Shown: in pieces, positions 1 through 5,555 of the stretch | Layout: each line of letters begins with the position of its first letter | Position numbering within the stretch: position 1 is the stretch's first letter | NCBI GenBank assembly: GCA_937957845.1 | Contig: CALGOD010000183.1 | Location: forward strand, 1-8,495 | Source: an uncultured Nocardiopsis sp. | Lineage (GTDB): Bacteria > Actinomycetota > Actinomycetes > Streptosporangiales > Streptosporangiaceae | Direction: 5' to 3' | Length of the DNA: 8,495 nucleotides | The notes under the pieces: model-generated | Seen by the model: the letters and a program-made list of their open reading frames with translations, nothing else | What the model was told of the DNA's origin: nothing | The model's database searches: none | Translations under genes and position numbers: made by a program

Positions 1-18
1 CGGGGCAGACTGGCCCCG
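1..18. repeat. Short inverted repeat at window edge
   Basis: CGGGGC at 1-6 pairs perfectly with GCCCCG at 13-18 across a 6-nt loop. It could be the end of a terminator for a gene lying before the window, because the hairpin is followed by a short A/G stretch and then the glnA2 leader. The window edge prevents checking for a longer stem or an upstream stop codon. Confidence 0.3.
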
Positions 19-45
19 AAAGACCGTGTCCGGCCTGGTTCCGCG

Positions 46-84
46 TACGGTGGGAGGGGCGGGACCGACCGGCGGTAAGGAAGG
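46..84 (+). promoter_or_regulatory. Candidate -10 box and Shine-Dalgarno of glnA2
   Basis: TACGGT at 46-51 fits the actinobacterial TAnnnT -10 pattern, but I see no good -35 hexamer at 16-18 nt upstream, so the promoter is weakly supported. The ribosome binding site AAGGAAGG at 77-84 is strong and sits 6 nt before a TTG start. That site decides the start codon of the downstream gene. Confidence 0.4.
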
Positions 85-90
85 CTGACC

Positions 91-1452
91 TTGAATCGAC
101 AGCAGGAATTCGTGCTCCGTACGTTGGAGGAGCGCGACATCCGGTTCGTGAGGCTGTGGTTCACCGACGTGCTCGGCTACCTCAAGTCCGTGGCCGTCGC
201 CCCCGCGGAGCTGGAGGCCGCCTTCACCGAGGGCATCGGGTTCGACGGCTCGTCCATCGAGGGGTTCGCCCGCGTCTACGAGGCCGACATGCTGGCCCAG
301 CCCGACCCCTCCACCTTCCAGGTCCTGCCCTGGCGCAACGAGCCGCACGGCACCGCCCGCATGTACTGCGACATCCTCATGCCGGACGGCTCTCCGTCCC
401 CGGCCGATCCGCGTCACGTGCTCAAGCGCCAACTCGGTAAGGCCTCCGACCTGGGGTTCACGTTCTACACCCACCCCGAGATCGAGTTCTACCTGCTGGA
501 GAAGATGCCCGAACCGGGTGAGCAGCCCGAACCCAACGACCTGGGCGGCTACTTCGACCACACCCCCCACAACAGCGCACACGACTTCCGGCGCAACGCC
601 ATCAACATGCTGGAGGCCATGGGCATCTCCGTGGAGTACAGCCACCACGAGGCCGGGCCCGGACAGCAGGAGATCGACCTGCGCTACGCCGACGCGCTGA
701 CCACCGCCGACAACATCATGACCTTCAGGCTCGTGATGAAGGAGGTGGCGATGGAGCAGGGTGTGTACGCGACGTTCATGCCCAAACCGTTCACGCAGTA
801 CCCGGGCTCGGGCATGCACACGCACCTGTCACTGTTCGAAGGCGATCGGAACGCCTTCTACGAGCCGGGTGCGGACTTCCAGTTGTCCAAGGTGGGCCGC
901 GGTTTCATAGCGGGTCTGCTGCGGCACGCCGACGAGATCACGGCCGTGACCAACCAGTGGGTCAACTCCTACAAGCGCCTGTGGGACGACCCGACGGCCT
1001 CCGCCGGTATGGGCGGTGAGGCCCCCGCCTACATCTGTTGGGGGCACAACAACCGCTCGGCACTGGTCCGCGTGCCGATGTACAAGCCCGGGAAGTCCAA
1101 TTCCAGCAGGATCGAGCTCCGTTCGCTGGACACCGCCTGCAATCCCTACCTGGCCTACGCCGTGGTCCTGGCCGCGGGGCTGAAGGGGATCGAGGAGGAC
1201 TACGAACTGCCTCCGGGCGCGGAGGACGACGTGTGGGCGCTGACCGACGTCGAACGCCGTGCGCTGGGTATAAGGCCCCTCCCCCAGAGCCTGGACGAGG
1301 CACTGCGGCTCATGGAGAACAGCGAACTGGTCGCGGGAGCCCTCGGCGAACACGTCTTCGAGTTCTTCCTGCGCAACAAGAAGGCGGAGTGGAAGTCCTA
1401 CCGCCGCCAGGTCACCCCCTACGAGCTGGAAAGATACCTGCCGACACTGTGA
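91..1452 (+). CDS. glnA2: GlnA2-family glutamine synthetase-like ligase (probable gamma-glutamylpolyamine synthetase)
   Basis: This is a full-length 453-residue class I glutamine synthetase fold enzyme, the usual size of actinobacterial GlnA2. It has an N-terminal beta-grasp domain with the GFDGSS latch (D52) and a catalytic domain with metal ligands E130 and E132 (HPEIEF), E187 and E194 (HHEAGPGQQE) and E342, plus H243 (GSGMHTH), flap E310 (GEAP) and R344. The opening NRQQEFVLRTLEERD closely matches what I recall of Mycobacterium GlnA2, which supports the TTG start behind a strong Shine-Dalgarno. Where GlnA1 carries the adenylylated Tyr (LYDL), this protein has W382 (VWAL), so GlnE control at that site is not expected. 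Characterised Streptomyces coelicolor GlnA2 attaches glutamate to polyamines; applying that here is inference. An extra loop around residues 299-308 (DDPTASAGMG) also occurs, from memory, in Streptomyces GlnA2. Ammonium-dependent glutamine synthesis remains a less likely alternative. Confidence 0.9.
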   Translation: MNRQQEFVLRTLEERDIRFVRLWFTDVLGYLKSVAVAPAELEAAFTEGIGFDGSSIEGFARVYEADMLAQPDPSTFQVLPWRNEPHGTARMYCDILMPDGSPSPADPRHVLKRQLGKASDLGFTFYTHPEIEFYLLEKMPEPGEQPEPNDLGGYFDHTPHNSAHDFRRNAINMLEAMGISVEYSHHEAGPGQQEIDLRYADALTTADNIMTFRLVMKEVAMEQGVYATFMPKPFTQYPGSGMHTHLSLFEGDRNAFYEPGADFQLSKVGRGFIAGLLRHADEITAVTNQWVNSYKRLWDDPTASAGMGGEAPAYICWGHNNRSALVRVPMYKPGKSNSSRIELRSLDTACNPYLAYAVVLAAGLKGIEEDYELPPGAEDDVWALTDVERRALGIRPLPQSLDEALRLMENSELVAGALGEHVFEFFLRNKKAEWKSYRRQVTPYELERYLPTL

Positions 1453-1485
1453 CGGTCGGAGGACCGGGCACGCACAGGCGTGCCC
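1453..1485 (+). terminator. Two small hairpins after glnA2
   Basis: CGGTC (1453-1457) pairs with GACCG (1462-1466) over a 4-nt loop. GGGCACGC (1466-1473) pairs with GCGTGCCC (1478-1485) over the 4-nt loop ACAG. The second stem is a perfect 8 bp with no T-tract after it. Such T-less hairpins are common in GC-rich actinomycetes as partial terminators or mRNA-end stabilisers. The next gene's Shine-Dalgarno follows within 10 nt, so the hairpins would at most reduce readthrough into it. Confidence 0.5.
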
Positions 1486-1504
1486 CACGAACGAGGATGC
1501 CCCT

Positions 1505-2773
1505 ATGTGTCCGCTCCCACGCCCGCCCTTGGTGGCCTCCACCTCCACCCTCGTGCTCGTCTCCTCCCCGTCGGTCGTGACCCCCGTCCCCGACGGCGTG
1601 TCGTCGGTGGTCCCCGGGCCCGTGGAACCGCCCGGGGTGCGGTTCGCCACGTTCAACGCGGCGTTGTCCCGTCCCCGGGCGGGGATGCTCGTGGAGGAGC
1701 TGGCCGTTCCCGGAAGCGAGCAGGCGAGCAACATCGCCGAGATCATCCAACGCGTACGGCCCCATGTCCTGCTGATCAACGAGTTCGACCACGACGAGGC
1801 GGAGACCGGCCCCCGGCTGTTCCAGGACAACTACCTGTCCGTGGGACGACGGGGGGCCGAGGCCATCGAGTACCCGTACGTGTACACCGCGCCGGTCAAC
1901 ACCGGTGTGGCCTCGGGGGTGGACCTCGACGGCGACGGTGAGGCCGTGACCGAGCCGGGAAGCCCCGCCTACGCCGCCGACGCCCTCGGCTACGGGCTCT
2001 TCCCCGGCCAGTACGGGATGGTCGTGTACTCCATGTATCCGATCGACACCGAGCGGGTGCGCACCTTCCGGACCTTTCGTTGGGCGGACATGCCCGGTGC
2101 GCTCCTGCCCACCGACCCCGAGACCGGAGGCCCCTTCCACTCCCCCGAGGCCCTCGCCGTGTTGAGGTTGTCCTCCAAGAGCCACTGGGATCTGCCCCTC
2201 GACCTCGGGCGGGGCCGCCGGGTCCACTTGTTGGCCGCCCACCCCACCCCTCCGGCCTTCGACGGGCCCGAGCGGCGCAACGTGCTGCGCAACCACGACG
2301 AGATCCGTTTCTGGGCCGACTACGTCACTCCGGGGGCGGGTTCCTACATCTACGACGACCAGGGAGGGTACGGCGGTCTTCCCGCGGACGTTCCCTTCGT
2401 CATCGCCGGAGACCTGAACGCCGACCCCCGGGACGGCGACGCGCACCCCAAGGCCATCATCCGGCTCCTGGAGCACCCCCGGATCATCGACGTGCGTCCG
2501 TCGAGTCAGGGTGGTCGTGGCGCGGCACGGCGCCAGGGAGGCGCCGACGAGCGGCACCGGGGCGACCCGGGCATGGACAGCGCCGACTTCGTCGACGAGC
2601 CCGGCCCCGGAAATCTGCGTGTGGACTACGTGCTGCCCTCACGGGACCTCGTGCCCCGGTCCTCGGGGGTGTTCTGGCCGACCGTGGACGACCCCCTGTA
2701 CCGCCTGACCGGGGAGCGTCCCTTTCCCAGTTCCGACCACCGCCTGGTGTGGGTCGACCTGGTGTGTCCCTGA
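1505..2773 (+). CDS. Endonuclease/exonuclease/phosphatase-fold hydrolase, probably exported
   Basis: The 422-residue protein has the ordered motifs of the EEP (DNase I-like) superfamily: ATFNA with N51, INEFD with E93, GQYGMVVYS at 168-176, AAHPTPP with H246, AGDLNADP with D303 and N305, RVDYVLPS with D374, and SSDHRL with D411 and H412. All expected metal-binding and catalytic positions are therefore present and the enzyme should be active as a metal-dependent phosphoesterase. The substrate (nucleic acid, phospholipid or another phosphoester) cannot be told. A hydrophobic stretch at about residues 9-25 with only one preceding arginine looks like a weak signal peptide. The calcium-loop-like DLDGDGE (D140, D142, D144) also fits an extracellular protein. 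The ATG at 1505 is chosen because AGGA at 1494-1497 lies 7 nt upstream and there is no earlier in-frame start. The Gly/Arg-rich stretch at about 333-354 is probably a surface loop. It lies 52 bp after glnA2 in the same direction, separated by hairpins. Confidence 0.85.
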   Translation: MCPLPRPPLVASTSTLVLVSSPSVVTPVPDGVSSVVPGPVEPPGVRFATFNAALSRPRAGMLVEELAVPGSEQASNIAEIIQRVRPHVLLINEFDHDEAETGPRLFQDNYLSVGRRGAEAIEYPYVYTAPVNTGVASGVDLDGDGEAVTEPGSPAYAADALGYGLFPGQYGMVVYSMYPIDTERVRTFRTFRWADMPGALLPTDPETGGPFHSPEALAVLRLSSKSHWDLPLDLGRGRRVHLLAAHPTPPAFDGPERRNVLRNHDEIRFWADYVTPGAGSYIYDDQGGYGGLPADVPFVIAGDLNADPRDGDAHPKAIIRLLEHPRIIDVRPSSQGGRGAARRQGGADERHRGDPGMDSADFVDEPGPGNLRVDYVLPSRDLVPRSSGVFWPTVDDPLYRLTGERPFPSSDHRLVWVDLVCP

Positions 2774-2801
2774 GCGGACGGGCCCTCCCGGTGCGGTGGC
2801 C

Positions 2802-2836
2802 GCCAAGGCCCGCGGTCCCGCCGGCCGGGCCTTGGC
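2802..2836. terminator. Intrinsic terminator after the EEP gene
   Basis: GCCAAGGCCCG (2802-2812) pairs perfectly with CGGGCCTTGGC (2826-2836), an 11-bp stem with a 13-nt loop. It starts 28 nt after the EEP stop codon. There is no T-run, as is typical of GC-rich actinomycete terminators. Being symmetric, it may also stop transcripts arriving on the minus strand from the thioesterase gene. Confidence 0.75.
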
Positions 2837-2846
2837 CGAGCACGGT

Positions 2847-2889
2847 CCTTCGGGCGCCCGGGGTACGCAGAGCCCGAAGGCCGGGCTCT
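2847..2889. terminator. Pair of overlapping, mutually exclusive hairpins
   Basis: CCTTCGGGC (2847-2855) pairs perfectly with GCCCGAAGG (2872-2880). Alternatively AGAGCCCG (2869-2876) pairs perfectly with CGGGCTCT (2882-2889), with a 5-nt loop. Bases 2872-2876 are used by both stems, so only one can form at a time. The second hairpin overlaps the stop codon of the minus-strand thioesterase gene and is the likely terminator for that gene. The first would stop residual plus-strand readthrough. Confidence 0.6.
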
Positions 2890-3550
2890 AGCTCTCGGGG
2901 AGCCTGACAAGGACCATGATGCCGTCCGCCTTGGCGGTGACCTTCCCGTGTGCCTGGATCTGGCCGGAGACGAAGACCTTGCGGCCCTCCACCTTCTCCA
3001 CCCACGAGGTGATCTCCAGCGGGGTGAACAGCGGTGTGGGGCTGATGTAGTCCACCTCCAGCTTGGCGGTGAGGCCGGGCCCGACCTCGATACCGGAGAC
3101 ACTGCCGACCGCCTGGTCGAGCAGGGCCGCGATCCAGCCTCCGTGGACCAGCCCGGGGGGTCCCTGGTAGATGGTGTTGAGGGTGACCTCGCCGCGCAGT
3201 CCCTCGGGGGTGCGCTCCAGGACGAGCGGAGGAGCCGCGGGGTTGGTGTCGCCGGCGACGATGTTGGTGATGGTGCCGTACTCGGAGTCCCCGCTCCGCA
3301 GACCCCGCTGGACCATCGTGCCGATCTGGCGGCGTGCGACGTTCAGTTCGCCGGTGACGGCCTCGACCGTGGCGGCGGCTTCGGCGAGGGTGTCGGTGTC
3401 GGCCTCGGTGTTGGCGACGGCGTCGATCAGGTCGTGGACACGGGCCACGAGAGAGCGGAGCTCGGGGGGGATCTGAGCCTGCTCGACCACCGGTAGACCG
3501 AAGAAGCTGCGATCGGGGCGCTCGGCCACCGGCTGCGTGTTGACCGTCAT
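2888..3550 (-). CDS. PaaI/4HBT-family hotdog thioesterase
   Basis: The 220-residue protein ends in a hotdog-fold thioesterase domain (about residues 105-217) with the signature GLVHGGWIAALLD, giving H136, G137, G138 and D145 at the active-site helix. That places it in the PaaI-like acyl-CoA thioesterase group, which cleaves acyl-CoA to acid and CoA in the cytoplasm; the acyl chain is not predictable. An N-terminal helical extension (about 25-85, rich in Ala, Glu and Leu) precedes the domain, so the protein is longer than minimal 130-150-residue PaaI proteins. The ATG at 3550 is chosen because GAGGA (3555-3559) lies 4 nt upstream and a promoter-like sequence sits at 3610-3637. A longer reading from a TTG at 3700 would add 50 unconvincing residues and swallow that promoter. 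It follows the GNAT gene on the same strand by 146 bp but probably has its own transcript. Confidence 0.85.
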   Translation of the reverse strand: MTVNTQPVAERPDRSFFGLPVVEQAQIPPELRSLVARVHDLIDAVANTEADTDTLAEAAATVEAVTGELNVARRQIGTMVQRGLRSGDSEYGTITNIVAGDTNPAAPPLVLERTPEGLRGEVTLNTIYQGPPGLVHGGWIAALLDQAVGSVSGIEVGPGLTAKLEVDYISPTPLFTPLEITSWVEKVEGRKVFVSGQIQAHGKVTAKADGIMVLVRLPES

Positions 3551-3604
3551 GTGTTCCTCGTCGGATCGGTGTGTACATGGGTGGCCGGGAGCGCCACCGC
3601 CAAA

Positions 3605-3637
3605 ACCGAATCCTACTCGGTAACGGTCGGACCTCAC
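3605..3637 (-). promoter_or_regulatory. Candidate promoter of the thioesterase gene with overlapping palindrome
   Basis: Read on the minus strand, TAGGAT (3610-3615) is a good -10 box and GTGAGG (3632-3637) a partial -35 match at 16-bp spacing. The imperfect palindrome ACCGA-N7-TCGGT (3605-3621) covers the -10 box and could bind a repressor. Transcription would begin near 3603, about 50 nt before the ATG at 3550. The rest of 3551-3696 shows nothing else I can interpret. Confidence 0.45.
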
Positions 3638-3696
3638 CTGGCACGGACCTGCCTGCCCCGTCACAGGGCGGCGAGACGAGGAACACCCCGTTGTCG

Positions 3697-4134
3697 TCAA
3701 CCCAGTTCGCGCACCATGTGCATGTGCGGGATCCCGGCGTCCAGGAACTCCTCGCCGTGGGCGGTGTAGCCCAAACGTGTGTAGAAGCCCAGGGCGTGGG
3801 TCTGGGCGTGCAGCTCCACCGTGTCCAGCCCGCGTCGCCGGGCCCGCTCCTCCACCGCGCGCACCAGCGCGATCCCGGTGCCGTTCCCGCGCCCCTGGGG
3901 CAGGACCGCGAGACGGCCGAGAAGACCCGTGCCACCGCCCAGGTCCACCAGACGGACCGTGCCCACGGGCACACCGTCGACCAGGGCCAGGAAGTGGTCG
4001 GCGGTGGTGTCACGGGAGTCCCACTCCTCCTCCACCGGCACCTGCTGCTCGGCGACGAACACCGCTCCCCGGATGACGAAAACTGCGGCACGGTCCCGCT
4101 CGTCGCGTGCCAGGCGGATCTCGGTCGTGGTCAT
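3697..4134 (-). CDS. GNAT-family N-acetyltransferase
   Basis: The 145-residue protein is a single GNAT domain of normal length. Motif A, LLGRLAVLPQGRGNGTG (71-87), carries the acetyl-CoA pyrophosphate-binding Q80-G81-R82-G83-N84-G85 loop, and motif B includes ALGFYTRLGY (114-123). The N-terminal IRGAVFVAEQQVP and C-terminal IPHMHMVREL resemble the YjcF/ElaA-like group of small GNAT enzymes, whose substrates are mostly unknown. It is expected to be cytosolic and to acetylate an amine from acetyl-CoA. The ATG at 4134 has no Shine-Dalgarno but a -10 hexamer 6 nt before it, which suggests leaderless translation. The gene is divergent from azlC, with a 111-bp shared regulatory region, and lies upstream of the thioesterase gene on the same strand. 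Confidence 0.85.
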   Translation of the reverse strand: MTTTEIRLARDERDRAAVFVIRGAVFVAEQQVPVEEEWDSRDTTADHFLALVDGVPVGTVRLVDLGGGTGLLGRLAVLPQGRGNGTGIALVRAVEERARRRGLDTVELHAQTHALGFYTRLGYTAHGEEFLDAGIPHMHMVRELG

Positions 4135-4140
4135 GGACGA

Positions 4141-4146
4141 AGGTTA
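4141..4146 (-). promoter_or_regulatory. Leaderless -10 box of the GNAT gene
   Basis: On the minus strand this reads TAACCT (TAnnnT), ending 6 nt before the ATG. Transcription would begin at or next to the start codon. No Shine-Dalgarno lies between them. The -35 region is weak (GGACGG about 18 bp upstream). Confidence 0.5.
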
Positions 4147-4179
4147 GTGCCGCGACGGAGGAGCCCGTCCGTCGACCCC

Positions 4180-4198
4180 TGTGAACTGCGACGTCACA
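4180..4198. promoter_or_regulatory. Candidate operator TGTGA-N9-TCACA between divergent genes
   Basis: TGTGA (4180-4184) and TCACA (4194-4198) form a perfect 5-bp inverted repeat in the middle of the GNAT-azlC divergent region. The half-sites equal those of CRP-family sites, but the spacing is 9 instead of 6, so a CRP protein is not a good fit. An Lrp/AsnC-type regulator would suit azlCD by analogy. Chance occurrence is possible. Confidence 0.3.
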
Positions 4199-4232
4199 CC
4201 ACGGAGGGACGGTTCCGCACCGACGGCCTCCA

Positions 4233-4238
4233 TAGACT
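4233..4238 (+). promoter_or_regulatory. Leaderless -10 box of azlC
   Basis: TAGACT matches TAnnnT and ends 7 nt before the GTG at 4246. There is no Shine-Dalgarno in between. The hexamer supports both a leaderless transcript and the choice of that GTG as the start codon. The -35 region is poor. Confidence 0.55.
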
Positions 4239-4245
4239 CGAACAC

Positions 4246-4983
4246 GTGAAACCCTTCTCCGCCCTTCGCTCTCCCGCGGTGCGCGACGGCATGGGGATCG
4301 GCGTCGCCGTGGGCGTCGCCGGTCTGGCCTTCGGCACCGCGGCCGTGGCCGCCGGGCTGTCCCCGGCACAGTCCGTCTTCCTCAGCATGTTCATGTTCAC
4401 CGGAGCGTCGCAGTTCGCCTTGGTGGGCGTGGTCGCGGGCGGGGGCAACCTGGTCGCGGGAGCCATGGGCGCGCTGCTCCTGGGCGCCCGCAACACCCTG
4501 TACGGGCTGCGTCTGGCGGACCTGCTGGGGTGGAGGGGTGCCCGGCGGGCCCTGGCCGCGCACGGCGTGATCGACGAGACCACGGCGGCGACGCTCGCCC
4601 AGCCCGACCGGGAGTCCGCGCGCACCGCGTTCGTGACGACCTACGTGGTGTTGGGTGGTTTCTGGGTGACCACGACCCTGGTCGGGGCGCTCGCCACCGA
4701 GCGCGTGAGCGACATCGACGCGTTCGGCCTGGACGCGGTCGGTCCGGCGATCTTCCTGGGTCTGCTGTGGCCACGCCTGCGTTCGGGCGGCCTCCGTACC
4801 TGGTCGATCGCGCTCCTCGGCGCGGGGTTGGCCCTGGCCACCACACCGATCCTTCCTCCGGGGGTGCCGGTGCTGTTGGCCGCCTCGGCCGCGCTGATCG
4901 CGCTCATCGGTCCCGATGACGGGGCGGGGGCGACCTCACCGGAACCCGCGAGAGGAACGTCGCGAGGGGAGGCGGACTCGTGA
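4246..4983 (+). CDS. azlC: AzlC-family branched-chain amino acid export permease, large subunit
   Basis: The 245-residue membrane protein has about seven hydrophobic segments (roughly 15-37, 41-62, 66-82, 130-153, 163-178, 186-200 and 205-222). It carries the family signatures VRDG near the N-terminus, FTGASQFAL (51-59) and GARNTLYGL (80-88). AzlC with AzlD forms a two-part exporter of branched-chain amino acids and related compounds; Bacillus AzlCD confers azaleucine resistance and Corynebacterium BrnFE is the same system. The GTG at 4246 is chosen because a -10 box lies 7 nt upstream and the protein begins just before the conserved VRDG. The same frame stays open far upstream, but that stretch runs antisense through the GNAT gene and has no membrane character. 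A hydrophilic tail of about 22 residues ends the protein. Its stop overlaps the azlD start (GTGA). Confidence 0.9.
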   Translation: MKPFSALRSPAVRDGMGIGVAVGVAGLAFGTAAVAAGLSPAQSVFLSMFMFTGASQFALVGVVAGGGNLVAGAMGALLLGARNTLYGLRLADLLGWRGARRALAAHGVIDETTAATLAQPDRESARTAFVTTYVVLGGFWVTTTLVGALATERVSDIDAFGLDAVGPAIFLGLLWPRLRSGGLRTWSIALLGAGLALATTPILPPGVPVLLAASAALIALIGPDDGAGATSPEPARGTSRGEADS

Positions 4984-5297
4984 CCCTGTGGATCGCGCTC
5001 ATCGCCACCTCGGTGGGCTGTTACCTGCTCAAGTACGCGGGCCTGGCCGCTCCCCGACGACTCCTGGACAACCCGTGGCTACGCCGCTTCGCGGTCGCCG
5101 TGCCCATCGCGCTGCTGGCCGCGCTGATCGCGGTGGAGGCCCTGCGCGGCGACGGCCCGGCGTTGGCCTGGGACACCGCCCGGATGGCGGGTGTGGGCGC
5201 CGCCGTCCTCGCCCTGATCCTGCGTGCGCCCTTCCTCGTCGTGATCATCGTCGCCGCGGCCACGACGGCGGCGCTACGCGCTCTCGGTGTCGGCTGA
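4980..5297 (+). CDS. azlD: AzlD-family branched-chain amino acid export small subunit
   Basis: The 105-residue hydrophobic protein has four likely membrane segments (about 2-18, 37-53, 68-82 and 84-102). A conserved-looking cytoplasmic patch, YAGLAAPRRLLDNPWLRRF, lies between the first two, as is typical of AzlD/BrnE partners. Its GTG start (4980-4982) overlaps the azlC stop in a GTGA arrangement, and GAGGGGAGG (4964-4972) gives a strong ribosome binding site 7 nt before it inside azlC. The overlap indicates translational coupling and a fixed ratio with AzlC. Length and order are normal for the family. Confidence 0.9.
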   Translation: MTLWIALIATSVGCYLLKYAGLAAPRRLLDNPWLRRFAVAVPIALLAALIAVEALRGDGPALAWDTARMAGVGAAVLALILRAPFLVVIIVAAATTAALRALGVG

Positions 5298-5468
5298 CCC
5301 CGGCCGGACGTCGTCCACGATCCCCACAGCGAAGGCTCCGGGTGCGCTCTTCGCCAGGGGCGGGGACCATACGGTGCGGCCGTCGGCCCACAGACCACGA
5401 AGACCTCCGGCCGCGCCGCACCCACCGTCCTTGACCGGTCCGGGACGGCCTGCCAGAGTCGGCCGCAT
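5274..5468 (-). CDS. Possible small protein of unknown function (64 residues)
   Basis: A minus-strand ORF starts at an ATG (5468) behind a very good ribosome binding site: GGAG (5476-5479), 7 nt from the start. It ends in a TAG at 5274-5276 and overlaps the last 24 bp of azlD tail to tail. The protein contains GLRGLWADGRTVW and an acidic end, DDVRPGSADTESA; I do not recognise a family. It has no membrane segment. Third codon positions are clearly less GC-biased than in neighbouring genes, which argues against strong selection on this frame or for recent origin or decay. It may instead be chance open reading in GC-rich DNA. Confidence 0.25.
   Translation of the reverse strand: MRPTLAGRPGPVKDGGCGAAGGLRGLWADGRTVWSPPLAKSAPGAFAVGIVDDVRPGSADTESA
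5431..5459 (+). promoter_or_regulatory. Candidate promoter of the ThDP-enzyme gene
   Basis: TTGACC (5431-5436) is a near-consensus -35 box, followed after 17 bp by CAGAGT (5454-5459), a fair -10 match. Predicted transcription starts near 5466, leaving a leader of about 90 nt before the ATG at 5556. The remaining 5298-5430 shows no stable terminator for azlD beyond a weak GGAC-GTC-GTCC stem (5306-5316). Confidence 0.45.
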
Positions 5469-5555
5469 GCGCCTTCTCCGTGTGCTCCGCCTCACAAGGG
5501 CCGTACCCGGAACGCGCCGAGTGGACCTTGCGACGATGGAAGGGACCCCGCCTTC

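Noticed and set aside
829..2557. Long minus-strand open frames across glnA2 and the EEP gene
   Set aside because: They are antisense to strongly supported genes and show low-complexity Gly/Val/Pro/Arg composition typical of mirror frames in GC-rich DNA.
2484..4091. 535-codon minus-strand frame across three genes
   Set aside because: It crosses the EEP end, the terminators, the thioesterase and the GNAT gene in another frame and is Arg/Pro-rich without domains.
4180..4198. CRP binding site
   Set aside because: The half-sites match but the spacing is 9, not 6, so it is reported only as an unassigned palindrome.
3571..4245. Upstream extension of the azlC frame to 470 residues
   Set aside because: The extension is antisense to the GNAT gene and has no membrane character; a -10 box lies directly before the GTG at 4246.
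5274..5420. Similarity of GLWADGRTVW to the extracellular DIWSDGTTMW-type repeat
   Set aside because: It is a single short match without the rest of the repeat or a second copy; chance is likely.
5467..5555. ilv-type leader peptide and attenuator before the ThDP enzyme
   Set aside because: The Leu/Val-rich start is suggestive, but the frame has no stop before the main gene and I see no terminator/antiterminator pair in the leader.
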